Shown: positions 30,614 through 39,570 of the stretch, piece by piece | Position numbering within the stretch: position 1 is the first letter of the stretch | Layout: the number at the start of each line of letters is the position of its first letter | Source of the DNA: Candida dubliniensis CD36 | Taxonomy: Eukaryota; Ascomycota; Pichiomycetes; Serinales; Debaryomycetaceae | NCBI RefSeq assembly: GCF_000026945.1 | Contig: NC_012860.1 | Location: 2,294,001-2,358,000 of the forward strand | Direction of reading: 5' to 3' | DNA length: 64,000 nt | Notes under the pieces: generated by a model | Told to the model about the DNA's origin: nothing | The model's input: the letters and a program-made list of their open reading frames with translations, nothing else | Databases searched by the model: none | Position numbers and translations under genes: made by a program

Positions 30614-31624
30614 ATGACAACATTTTCGAAAACCAATTTCAAATCTTTAAACTATAATTCATTCCGTCCTCATTATCCACCATCATTTTATAAAATATTG
30701 GCTGACTATGTGACCAAAGCGGAACCTCCAATCAATTTACCAATTGATAAAACCATTGATTTGGGATGTGGAACTGGTGTTGCAACTTATCCATTATTAA
30801 ATATCTCAACTAATGTTCTTGGTGTTGATTTATCCCTGAAAATGATTGAAACTGCCAATTCATTAATTGATAAGAATTTACAAACATTAGGTATTAATAA
30901 CTCTTTATTGACACTGAGAATTAAATTTATTACTGGATCAGTTGAGGAATTTGTTAAACAACAACACAATAATAGTGTTGATTCCATTGAACTTAATTCA
31001 ATTGATTTGATTACTGCTGCTCAATGCATTCATTGGTTTCAAGATTATGATTTATTTTTCCAAAATTGTCATCAATTATTGAAAAATGATACTGGAGTTT
31101 TAGCATATTTCTTTTATAATGATCCTAAAATCGTTGGATTTCTGGGACCATCAAGGGACGATATCACTAAAGAAGAGATACTCAAGTTAAGTTATAGCAT
31201 ATATAACAAATACGTCTATGATGATGATAATTATATGGGAAAATATTGGGAACAACCAGGTCGTAATATTTTAAAACATTTTTGTCAACAAGTCAATGAA
31301 AAGATCCCACGTGACTTGTACACCGATATTGTTATCAATACGTTTAAACCGTCAATTGAAAATAATGGTGGTACTTCTATAGCTAATGAAGAGGTGGATT
31401 TGGATTTGAAGAAAATTGGAATCTCAGTTCAAGATTATATTGATTATATTTCAACTTATAGCGGGTTCCATAATTATATAGAAGCTACAGGTAATGATGG
31501 TTTATTAACTAATGAATTTGTGAAAGAGTTGATTGAAATTACTGGCTGGGATTTAGAAAACACTAAAATTGATTTAGTATGGAATACTGGTTATACTTTT
31601 ATTAGAAAGAAAAAGAATACTTGA
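30614..31624 (+). CDS. SAM-dependent methyltransferase, Tmt1/Crg1-like
   Basis: A 336-residue class I methyltransferase. SAM-binding motif I is TIDLGCGTGVATYPLL, followed by the acidic end of strand 2 in VLGVDLSLKMIETANSLI. AAQCIHWFQDYDLFFQN and a post-motif region LAYFFYNDPKI follow. The AQ..HWF pattern and an N-terminal SYNSFRPHYPPSFY-type box are typical of the fungal trans-aconitate methyltransferase (Tmt1) and Crg1 group of small-molecule methyltransferases. The substrate cannot be read from the sequence. It is probably cytosolic; there is no signal or transmembrane segment. A TATA box precedes it. Confidence 0.83.
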   Translation: MTTFSKTNFKSLNYNSFRPHYPPSFYKILADYVTKAEPPINLPIDKTIDLGCGTGVATYPLLNISTNVLGVDLSLKMIETANSLIDKNLQTLGINNSLLTLRIKFITGSVEEFVKQQHNNSVDSIELNSIDLITAAQCIHWFQDYDLFFQNCHQLLKNDTGVLAYFFYNDPKIVGFLGPSRDDITKEEILKLSYSIYNKYVYDDDNYMGKYWEQPGRNILKHFCQQVNEKIPRDLYTDIVINTFKPSIENNGGTSIANEEVDLDLKKIGISVQDYIDYISTYSGFHNYIEATGNDGLLTNEFVKELIEITGWDLENTKIDLVWNTGYTFIRKKKNT

Positions 31625-32712
31625 GTTAGTTAGGTGGTGTTTATTGTTTGTTTACTTTTCACTTCTCTCAATTACAAAATGTAAGTTTTGTCTCCGTCGT
31701 GTACAAATCATCAAATCATCCTCATTTGGTAGATATAAAACTTATACACAGCACATATTTAATTCTTCTTTTTCCCATATCTTCTTCTTTTTACTTCTTT
31801 TTATCATATGGTTCTTTTTATTGTTTTTTAGGTTTTATTGTTTTTTAGGTTTTATTGTTTTTGGTTTTATTGTTTAATTGTTATTATCGTTCTGGCAATT
31901 ATTTCTTCTGCTTATTGACTATAAAATACAGATTAAAAATAATGAATAGTAGCGATATGTGATAGATGACCGTGATTCTTCCTTGGTTATCTAACTCTAC
32001 AACTGATTAACCGAACCAATCTTAACTCATCATTGTCTTAATTAATTGATTGCTTCTTGGAGGAACTTCTTATTTCCCAAGGCCTATATCGCCAGCCATA
32101 CAAGACTCATTCCTTTGTGATAACATGGCCAATGGCACCGAGTGGATGAACTTTCTGGAGCATGATATTTTGTTTTGATTATTGGTTGAGAGCAAGATTG
32201 TTTTGTAGTGTTTAATCGTACATGGTTCTTCTGAGAGTTTAAATATACGAGGAATTATTACAACTAACGATGAACTTACAAATTATAGGATTTAGAGTAT
32301 ACTGTACAAACAATGGTATATTCTTCATTATTGTATAAGTTATAGTAATAGTATATTTTCAAGTATAGTTTATGTCAGCCCTTAACAGTGTAGAGTTTGT
32401 TGAAATTGGGGGAAACCACAAAATTGAATCAGCTCTCTCAACAAACAGCACTCAACGATTTCGTTGACATATATTATTTTTTTGTTGGCCTCGTGTTGTT
32501 TCCGTCGACTTCGCGCTGTGAATCTTTGTAGCCACAAACCCTTGTTTCATGTCCCCGCCTGTAACGTTTCTTCCAGTTCCTTCCCCTCCTTTGGACGAAA
32601 TCTTACTACGTGAAGTGGTGGTAGTATAAACACAATTTTCAACAACAAATAAACCAAAAAAAAAAATATCCTCTTTGCTTTTTATTCTTTCTTTTAAATC
32701 TATACAATCAGA
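31625..32712. other. Intergenic, GPI12 promoter
   Basis: 1.1 kb without a gene. The first 250 bases are T-rich with repeated GGTTTTATTG units at about 31828-31876, probably the methyltransferase 3' end. Confidence 0.5.
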
Positions 32713-33744
32713 ATGATTTTTAAACTACCGTTGATTCTTTTGAAATTATATATTATATCATTTATAATTTGGATTTTCCAAACCACTATTCTTCCACAAA
32801 CATTAACTAAGTTAACTAATGTATCCATCAAAACTCAAAACTTCCACCATCATTATCCATATACTTCAATAGTAACTACTCCTAAAAATTCCAATTCTAT
32901 TAATACTATAACTAATTCAAATATAACATATATTATAGCTCATCCTGATGATGAAGTGATGTTTTTCGCTCCATCAATAATTGAACTAAAGAAGGCAAAA
33001 TATAATAATCAAATCAATTTAATTTGTTTTTCTAAAGGGAATTATATTAAATCAATGGATGAAATTCGTCAATCGGAATTGATTCAATCTAGTCGAATTT
33101 TAGGAATTGATCAAGTTTCGATATTTGATTATCAAGATGGAATGAATGAAACTTGGCAATTAAATGACATCGTTCAAAGTTTACATGAAAATTTATCTCC
33201 TCCAATCAACAACAACAACAATCAAAAACAATCAGTATTGATTACATTTGATGATCAAGGAGTTTCAAATCATCCTAATCATATTTCATTATTTCATGGT
33301 ACTAAAAAATATATTCAAGATTTACGGAAACTGGAAAACAAGAATAAAACCAGAATAAAAACTATTACTAATCAAAATGACATTGATAGTTCAATTTCAA
33401 CTAAATTTTATGTTCTTAAAAGTTTGAATTTTTTCGAGAAATATAGTTTTACATTACTTGGTAATATTGAAATTTTATTCAATTATATTTCATTATTGAT
33501 TAAAAAATTTATAAATATTAATATTAATGTTAGTTTTTTCAGTAATCAAATTAAATCAAAACTTGATACTAACAATTTACAATTACAAAATCTTAATGAT
33601 ATTAGATTTTATTCTGATTTAAACATGCTTAGTTTAAGTTATGCTGCCATGGCTTATGGACATTTCAGTCAAATGGTTTGGTTTAGATACGCTTGGTTAT
33701 TATTAAGTAGATATCTTACATATAATCACCTCATAGAACAATAA
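32713..33744 (+). CDS. GPI12: N-acetylglucosaminyl-phosphatidylinositol de-N-acetylase
   Basis: Second enzyme of GPI-anchor synthesis (PIG-L family): removes the acetyl group from GlcNAc-PI on the cytosolic face of the ER. The 343-residue product has an N-terminal membrane anchor (about 4-27). The LmbE-type zinc motif AHPDDE is at residues 76-81, followed by FFAPSIIEL, the conserved RQSELIQSSRILGI segment and TFDDQGVSNHPNHI, whose His residues complete the metal site. It is slightly longer than yeast Gpi12 (304), through Asn/Lys-rich inserts. Its stop is only 18 bases from the stop of the convergent ARP6 gene, so the 3' UTRs must overlap. Confidence 0.93.
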   Translation: MIFKLPLILLKLYIISFIIWIFQTTILPQTLTKLTNVSIKTQNFHHHYPYTSIVTTPKNSNSINTITNSNITYIIAHPDDEVMFFAPSIIELKKAKYNNQINLICFSKGNYIKSMDEIRQSELIQSSRILGIDQVSIFDYQDGMNETWQLNDIVQSLHENLSPPINNNNNQKQSVLITFDDQGVSNHPNHISLFHGTKKYIQDLRKLENKNKTRIKTITNQNDIDSSISTKFYVLKSLNFFEKYSFTLLGNIEILFNYISLLIKKFINININVSFFSNQIKSKLDTNNLQLQNLNDIRFYSDLNMLSLSYAAMAYGHFSQMVWFRYAWLLLSRYLTYNHLIEQ

Positions 33745-33762
33745 TATATATATACATACAGG

Positions 33763-35076
33763 TTATACATTTTTAAATCCAAATTGTTGTTGACACCAAT
33801 TACCACCATGTTCAAAGTAGTCTTTTTTAGAAATACTGATTTCTTGTAATAACTCCAGTTCCTTAGATAAATTGATTCCTCCATACCAACTTAGTTCATC
33901 ACGATTTATATCGTATTGTTTATCAAATATATTTACTTTCCAATTTGACGGTAATTCTTTTCTTAATTCACCAATTAATCGAGTTTTAAAATTAGGTATA
34001 TTGGTTGAACCCCCTGATAAACAAATATTTGCCAGTAATAAAGGTTGAGTGATTTGAGGACACGCCATAATACTTTCCACTATTAAATCAGTAAGATTTT
34101 TGAATGGAGAATTATTAAGTATGGTACTTGATGCTGTAGTTCGATTATTATCAAATATGATTTCTGGATGGAAATAAGTTTCTGGAACTGTGAATCTTTC
34201 ATCATAAAGTTTTAAAATTTGGGTATCATTAGGTAATTTTTGCAGTGATAATGAACTTTTAGTCTTGACAAACCCTGTAGTTGTTAATTTGAAATCGGGT
34301 AAAACAAATTCACACATTAAATCTTGTTTACGTTGTAAATCTTGTTGATAATTTACAGGTGATATAAAACAAGTCGATTCTTTAATAGTATTAATCAATA
34401 TTGGATCTTGTGATATATCATAATGACGAAACAGAATAATCTCTCGTAATAACCCATTCAATAAGTTGCCCCCAATAGGTAATTTCTTCACTGCTGGCCA
34501 ATGAATTTGTTGATAAATCATCGGCACAATCCAAGTTGAATTGAACCCGGAATCAACCACCAATACAAAATCATCATTAATATGGTTGGTATCAACTGTA
34601 AATGGAACTAAACTGGGGGCAATACATCGATAATATTTATTAAATCCATACTCTTCAAATATTATTTGATCAGTATTAGTGGATAATTGTGGCAATTGGT
34701 ATGGTTGTTCTGTTAAAACTAAATGAATATCATTAGGATCAATAATTTTCCCCTTTGTATGTTTCTGCAGTGGTGTTGAATTTTGATCAGGTTGTAATAA
34801 TAAATTATCTAAAGCATAATCCCATATTGGTTTTTCAGTTTCCCAAGAAGTTAAATTATTTTGCTCAAATGGTCGTTTAAATTGAATTCCTGAAAAATTA
34901 TTCGTATGTGATTGATATTGATTACCAACATGGATTATCCCATCCTTAGTTTTCGTTATTGCATTGGCGACTTTGATTGGTGTAGATGTATCATTATCAT
35001 CATCACCAGTATTAAATCCAGCTTTGATAGTATAGGATCCATTATCTATTACTAGTTTTTGAAGTTGTTCTGACAT
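33763..35076 (-). CDS. ARP6: Actin-related protein Arp6
   Basis: Actin-related subunit of the SWR1 complex, which exchanges H2A for H2A.Z in promoter nucleosomes. The 437-residue actin-fold protein begins LVIDNGSYTIKAGF (phosphate loop 1). It has LVLTEQPYQLP, the Arp6-type EEYGFNKYYRCIAPSL, FVLVVDSGFNSTWIVPM (phosphate loop 2), KKLPIGGNLLNGLLRE and LANICLSGGSTNIPNF. The length is the same as yeast Arp6 (438). I chose the ATG at 35074-35076, since Arp6 proteins begin just before LVIDNGSY. The open frame upstream adds 40 unrelated residues. It is convergent with GPI12 and divergent from the MFS gene. Confidence 0.92.
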   Translation of the reverse strand: MSEQLQKLVIDNGSYTIKAGFNTGDDDNDTSTPIKVANAITKTKDGIIHVGNQYQSHTNNFSGIQFKRPFEQNNLTSWETEKPIWDYALDNLLLQPDQNSTPLQKHTKGKIIDPNDIHLVLTEQPYQLPQLSTNTDQIIFEEYGFNKYYRCIAPSLVPFTVDTNHINDDFVLVVDSGFNSTWIVPMIYQQIHWPAVKKLPIGGNLLNGLLREIILFRHYDISQDPILINTIKESTCFISPVNYQQDLQRKQDLMCEFVLPDFKLTTTGFVKTKSSLSLQKLPNDTQILKLYDERFTVPETYFHPEIIFDNNRTTASSTILNNSPFKNLTDLIVESIMACPQITQPLLLANICLSGGSTNIPNFKTRLIGELRKELPSNWKVNIFDKQYDINRDELSWYGGINLSKELELLQEISISKKDYFEHGGNWCQQQFGFKNV

Positions 35077-35766
35077 GAAAGAAAGGTAAGAAGATTGATG
35101 TAGGGAACCACACCAAGTTGGAAATATGATTTGTTGTGTGTGTGCGTTTTTTCTTTTTTTTTTGATCTTACCAAGACACATCCAGAATGGTCGCATTTGA
35201 GTTGGCTTTTAATTTTTGACAACCATATTTAATCTCATAATCAATCCAACAAATTGAATTATATCTTTTGATATGAATTAAGTTGTCAATGCATGGTTAG
35301 ATGTATTTTAGATAGTTCTAACAAGTCTAGGTTTCCAATCTATTGAACTTGTATTTAAGAACTGTTTTGGTTTTCCATGTTGATGAATTTCACTCAAATT
35401 AACTTCAAGATTATCTTCCATATATAAGATGTATCTGCCTTGTAATAAAAGCTATTCAATTTCACTTAACTCGCTAAGTTAAATGAGCCATACTTGATGG
35501 AATCAGACAGATCTGGTACAATCACTTTTAATTCCGAGATCGCAACCTATTCCTATTTGGAGCTATTTTTTTTTCTTTTCTCTCTTTGTTTAGATCTTCA
35601 CTTCTGTGTCTTAACTCTTGATTAATATCTGTGTCAGATTTCCACAAATACATTCTCCATATGTAAAAGAAAAACATACATATGAAGACCAAAATATTTC
35701 CCATCAGTGTTTGTTTAACTCCGTCTTGCTATCACGGTATTTGCTTCCTTTTGTTTTGGCTATAAA
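35077..35766. promoter_or_regulatory. Divergent promoter, ARP6 / MFS transporter
   Basis: 690 bases between divergent start codons, AT-rich, with no ORF. The sequence TATAAAATG sits directly on the MFS start. Confidence 0.5.
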
Positions 35767-37323
35767 ATGACATCACCTAGTAATTGCAAATACAAAAACT
35801 ATTCTGCAATTAATTACCTTGCCTTTAACTATGCTGGATTTGCATGTATTGCAATAATAGTTTTCCTTTCTTCTACTCAACCATTCTATATCAAAGAAAT
35901 CATCGGTATTGATCCCACCACCACCACCACCACGACTAACGAAAAGTCACAAGATGGGAAAATCGGACATATAATTGGAGGATTAGGATTTATTGATGAA
36001 TTAACTGCCATGATAGTGGCGCCATTATTAGGAGCATTGAATGATAATTTGAATTCAAAGCAATATAATGGATCGAAATTAATTCAAAGTTTTAGTTTTA
36101 TTATTATTGCCGTGTCATTATTTGGATATGCCATGTGGTGTAAAAATCTTGTTCCCGATATGTTTCTATTTCGAAGTATATTTGCCATTGGGGTCACTGG
36201 ATGTATGAGCATGGTCACTGTTATACTTAATGAATTAACAATATCTGATTTTGAATTTCATAAACTAATCACTTGTTTACCATTTTGGAGATCAAATAAA
36301 CAACTCAATCCTCGATATACCCAACTTAATCAAGACGATGAACAACAACTTGTTAGTCCAAATGCTTCAAAGAAGAATGGAAAATTTGCTGGCTTAATGG
36401 GTGTTTGTACTGGGTTAGGTGCTATATTCTCAGTTTCTGTTTTTGTTACATTGCCAATCAAGTTGGGCATGAAAACCGCTTATTTGGTAGTAATGGCGTT
36501 TGCATTATTCACTTTTGGAATATTATTATCATGCTTATATAATGTGAATGACAACATAGACAGCACCGAAGATACCACTGATGATGATGATGACCACAGC
36601 AACATCTCTACAAAAAATGAATCATATTTTCAATTATTGATCCATGGATATGAGTTTTCTAAACACAACAAGCAAGCACAATTAGCATATGCTGGATCAT
36701 TTGTTGCTAGATCAACTACGGTAGCCACTGCTATGTTTATTCCATTGATGGTTTATGAATGGTATTATAACATTGGACAATGTAAATCGAATAACGAAGA
36801 ATGGGCTGGTAAATTGACCTGTCATGAAGGTTATGTATTTGCAGCAATTTTGTCAGGAGTAGCTCAAACCGTGGCATTAATATCTGCACCTGTATGGGGG
36901 TATTTGGTCGATGCCAGAAGAATTGGGAAATCAAGCACATTGGCATTGGCTGCTATTTTTGGTATGATTGGGAATTTTGGGTTGAGCTTGATTCATTCAT
37001 ACTCTTCAAATGCTTATAATCCTAAAACTTTCACTTGTTTCGTAATGATTAGTATTATTGGATTGTCACAAATTGGTTTGATCATTAGTAGTATGAGTGT
37101 ATTGAGTGGTATTTCCAATGCCCATAGTATCATGGGTTCATTAAGTGGACTTTACAGTTTCTGTGGTGGCATTGGCATAATGATTATCAGTTCTTTAGGT
37201 GGTTACTTAAGTGATCATTGGATATTGGGACCGTTCTTTATATTAGGATTGTTCAATGTTGCCTTGTTGGTGGTATATTATTCTTACTCTCGACAACAGA
37301 AATTGACCAACCTTGAAGTATAG
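35767..37323 (+). CDS. Major facilitator superfamily transporter
   Basis: A 518-residue polytopic membrane protein with about 12 hydrophobic segments. An N-terminal segment is followed by GGLGFIDELTAMIVAPLLGALND, which fits an MFS loop 2-3 region. A Ser/Asp-rich central cytoplasmic loop (about 255-280, with an Asp run) splits the two halves. The second half repeats a loop-type motif in APVWGYLVDARRIGKSSTLAL. Another hydrophilic insert lies near residues 165-195. I cannot assign a substrate. There is no signal peptide. It is convergent with the Ser-rich membrane-protein gene, with 84 bases between stops. Confidence 0.82.
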   Translation: MTSPSNCKYKNYSAINYLAFNYAGFACIAIIVFLSSTQPFYIKEIIGIDPTTTTTTTNEKSQDGKIGHIIGGLGFIDELTAMIVAPLLGALNDNLNSKQYNGSKLIQSFSFIIIAVSLFGYAMWCKNLVPDMFLFRSIFAIGVTGCMSMVTVILNELTISDFEFHKLITCLPFWRSNKQLNPRYTQLNQDDEQQLVSPNASKKNGKFAGLMGVCTGLGAIFSVSVFVTLPIKLGMKTAYLVVMAFALFTFGILLSCLYNVNDNIDSTEDTTDDDDDHSNISTKNESYFQLLIHGYEFSKHNKQAQLAYAGSFVARSTTVATAMFIPLMVYEWYYNIGQCKSNNEEWAGKLTCHEGYVFAAILSGVAQTVALISAPVWGYLVDARRIGKSSTLALAAIFGMIGNFGLSLIHSYSSNAYNPKTFTCFVMISIIGLSQIGLIISSMSVLSGISNAHSIMGSLSGLYSFCGGIGIMIISSLGGYLSDHWILGPFFILGLFNVALLVVYYSYSRQQKLTNLEV

Positions 37324-37407
37324 CGATACAATGTTTGTTCACGCTTCTGTTTTCTTTTTAAAACAATACTTATTAAATTAATTTGTATTACGTATATAAA
37401 TAAATAA

Positions 37408-39570
37408 CTAAAATATATCATCTTCATGGAATCTCGATAATGAATTAGTTGAATTCTGTCGTCCATCACTAAATATATTTCCTGGTCTGTGTTGAAAATG
37501 TGGAGGACTTTCAAAAGAATCAAAATCAATGCTACTTTCATCATCCTCTCTTACAACTTCATCAGGATTTGCTAATGGATGACCATATGAATTCATTCTA
37601 GTATGCTTAGCTGAATTAGTACCAGAAGTAACACCAGCAGACCCACTAGCAATTGTTGAATTTCTAGCTGCACTTGATGTATTATTATTACTTCTAAATA
37701 TCGGGTCAAGATTATTCGCACTTGATACTCCTCTGTAGTAGAAATCATCCATATCGTCATCATTACGTCCAGTGCTTCCATAACCACCTGCTTGTCTTTC
37801 TAAATCATTGTCGTTTCGATCTAATCTTCTGAAAATACCAGCACCAGCACCAGCACCAGCACCGGCTGCACCTGCAGCACCGCCACCAACAGTGCCTAAT
37901 AATTTCGAATTTGATGCATTAGCTGTACCAGACCCAGACTTGAATATCGATTTAAACCATCCCATCTTAGAGTTTTGTACCATATTATCACCAGCATTAT
38001 CATGATAAATGTGTTTATTTTCTTCTTCTTCCAAAGGACTTTCATCGTCATCATCATCTAAATCACCACCATCGCGACCAGCTATGACTTTATTGAAATC
38101 AGGTTGTTGGTTGGTCAAATTGTTACGTCTACGTTTTTTCAAGTACAAGAAAAACACCACCAAAATACCGAGAACAATAGATCCACCAATTGAACCTACC
38201 AAACCTCCAATTAATTTGGAATTTCGTTCAGCTGTACTTTGACCTGAATTGGTCGATACTTCAGCCGATGTCGGTACGGCTATAACGGTTGTGATAGTTG
38301 TGTCGGGGTTTTTGATAATAGAAGTGTAGGACGAAGTAAATGAAGTCATTGAATGTTGACTACTGGTGGTTGGAGGAGTTGTGATAGAAGACGATTTAGA
38401 GGTGGTGCTTGAACTTGCTCTGGATGTGCTTGAAGGTGTTGTGGAACTGGGGGTCGAGCTGGATTCTGTAGACGAGCTAGAATTTGTGGTTTCACTTGAT
38501 GATTCACTAGTTGGAGAAAAGAATGAAGATGACGAAGAACTTGAATTGGTGGACCTAGAACTAGAAGCAGAACTTGAACTGGAACTGGAGTTAGAGCTAG
38601 AAGAAGAAATTGAGCTCGAACTGGAACTGGAACTGGAACTGGTGCTCAGACTAGTAGTGGTTCCAGAACTGGAACTGGAACTAGAGATGGAGCTGGAACT
38701 GGAGCTGGAACTGGAGCTGGAACTGGAGCTGGAACTAGTGCTGGAACTAAAGCTTGTACTGGATGTAGTTGATGACGAGGGAAATGAGCTCAGCAGTGAT
38801 GAAGTTGCAGTTAAACTCGAAGACAGTAAAGACGATGAAGTTTCTGTAGTGGAACTGGATGCATCTGTCGATGAACTCGAGCTGGTACTGGTACTAGAAA
38901 AATTTGTACTAGAGCTACTGCTTGTTGTTGTGTCACTGCTGCTTGGAGTCAGGAGCGTCGAACTTGATGAAGTGAACGTAGCTGAAGAAGATGTTACTGA
39001 GGAAGATGTAGAAGGGATTGTTGTAGAGGTCAGCAAGCTTGTATCGCTTGGACTTACGAATGAGGTATTATTATCAGACATTGAAGACAGTTGTGTTTGA
39101 CTTGATGAACGCTGAGACTGCTGGGACTGCTGGGACTGTTGTGACTGCTGAGACTGCTGTGATTGTTGTGATTGTTGTGATTGTGTTGATTGTGTTGATT
39201 GTGTTGATTGTGTTGATTGTGTTGATTGTGTTGATTGTGTTGATTGTGGTAACTGCAGTGATCGTGATGTCTGTTGGGAGCTATTTGGGATAGTATTGCT
39301 TGTAGGGGATAAATTATTCGACATATCTGAATTTTCTGGTGCGGATGAAAAAGTTTGTGCGGAATTCGGGCTTGAAGTAAATTGTGAGGTTGTCGTTTGG
39401 CTCATTAAAGATGAAGTTTGTTGTTGAACCGTTGACGAAGAAGGTGAAGTTGTTGATACTTGTGTCGTCTGTGATGAAAAAGAAGTAGATGTTGATAATA
39501 AATCAGTTGAGTTTTCTCGAATCTTTAATTGTAAAATCTTTTTGGGATGATTAAAAAAATTCAGCATCAT
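37408..39570 (-). CDS. Ser/Thr-rich single-pass membrane protein, adhesin- or sensor-like
   Basis: A 720-residue protein whose first ~430 residues are almost entirely Ser/Thr. They include tandem TQS and QQS triplets (about 108-150) and long Ser runs, expected to be heavily O-mannosylated outside the cell. One transmembrane helix (about 445-470, LIGGLVGSIGGSIVLGILVVFFLYL) ends in the basic stop-transfer KKRRRNN. The cytoplasmic tail (about 250 residues) is acidic, then Gly/Ala-rich, and contains DDMDDFYYRGVSSANNLDPIFRS, which looks conserved and recalls the yeast Tda7/YDL211C tails (low confidence). No classical signal peptide is visible after ATG 39568-39570. Many CTG codons fall inside Ser runs, so the true protein has more Ser than a standard translation shows. 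The layout resembles wall-stress sensors, but no Wsc or Mid2 cysteine domain is present. Confidence 0.8.
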   Translation of the reverse strand: MMLNFFNHPKKILQLKIRENSTDLLSTSTSFSSQTTQVSTTSPSSSTVQQQTSSLMSQTTTSQFTSSPNSAQTFSSAPENSDMSNNLSPTSNTIPNSSQQTSRSLQLPQSTQSTQSTQSTQSTQSTQSTQSQQSQQSQQSQQSQQSQQSQQSQRSSSQTQLSSMSDNNTSFVSPSDTSLLTSTTIPSTSSSVTSSSATFTSSSSTLLTPSSSDTTTSSSSSTNFSSTSTSSSSSTDASSSTTETSSSLLSSSLTATSSLLSSFPSSSTTSSTSFSSSTSSSSSSSSSSSSSSSSISSSSSSSGTTTSLSTSSSSSSSSSSISSSSSNSSSSSSSASSSRSTNSSSSSSSFFSPTSESSSETTNSSSSTESSSTPSSTTPSSTSRASSSTTSKSSSITTPPTTSSQHSMTSFTSSYTSIIKNPDTTITTVIAVPTSAEVSTNSGQSTAERNSKLIGGLVGSIGGSIVLGILVVFFLYLKKRRRNNLTNQQPDFNKVIAGRDGGDLDDDDDESPLEEEENKHIYHDNAGDNMVQNSKMGWFKSIFKSGSGTANASNSKLLGTVGGGAAGAAGAGAGAGAGIFRRLDRNDNDLERQAGGYGSTGRNDDDMDDFYYRGVSSANNLDPIFRSNNNTSSAARNSTIASGSAGVTSGTNSAKHTRMNSYGHPLANPDEVVREDDESSIDFDSFESPPHFQHRPGNIFSDGRQNSTNSLSRFHEDDIF
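39109..39250. repeat. Coding 9-bp minisatellite (TQS/QQS)
   Basis: Two adjoining arrays of nine-base units inside the Ser-rich gene: about seven near-identical TGTTGATTG units (encoding TQS) and about eight TGCTGGGAC/TGTTGTGAT-type units (encoding QQS). The repeat keeps the reading frame, so its copy number can vary without breaking the protein. Confidence 0.9.

Noticed and set aside
38366..39100. 244-codon plus-strand ORF opposite the Ser-rich gene
   Set aside because: It is only the mirror of Ser codons (Glu/Leu/Val repeats); no independent coding signal.
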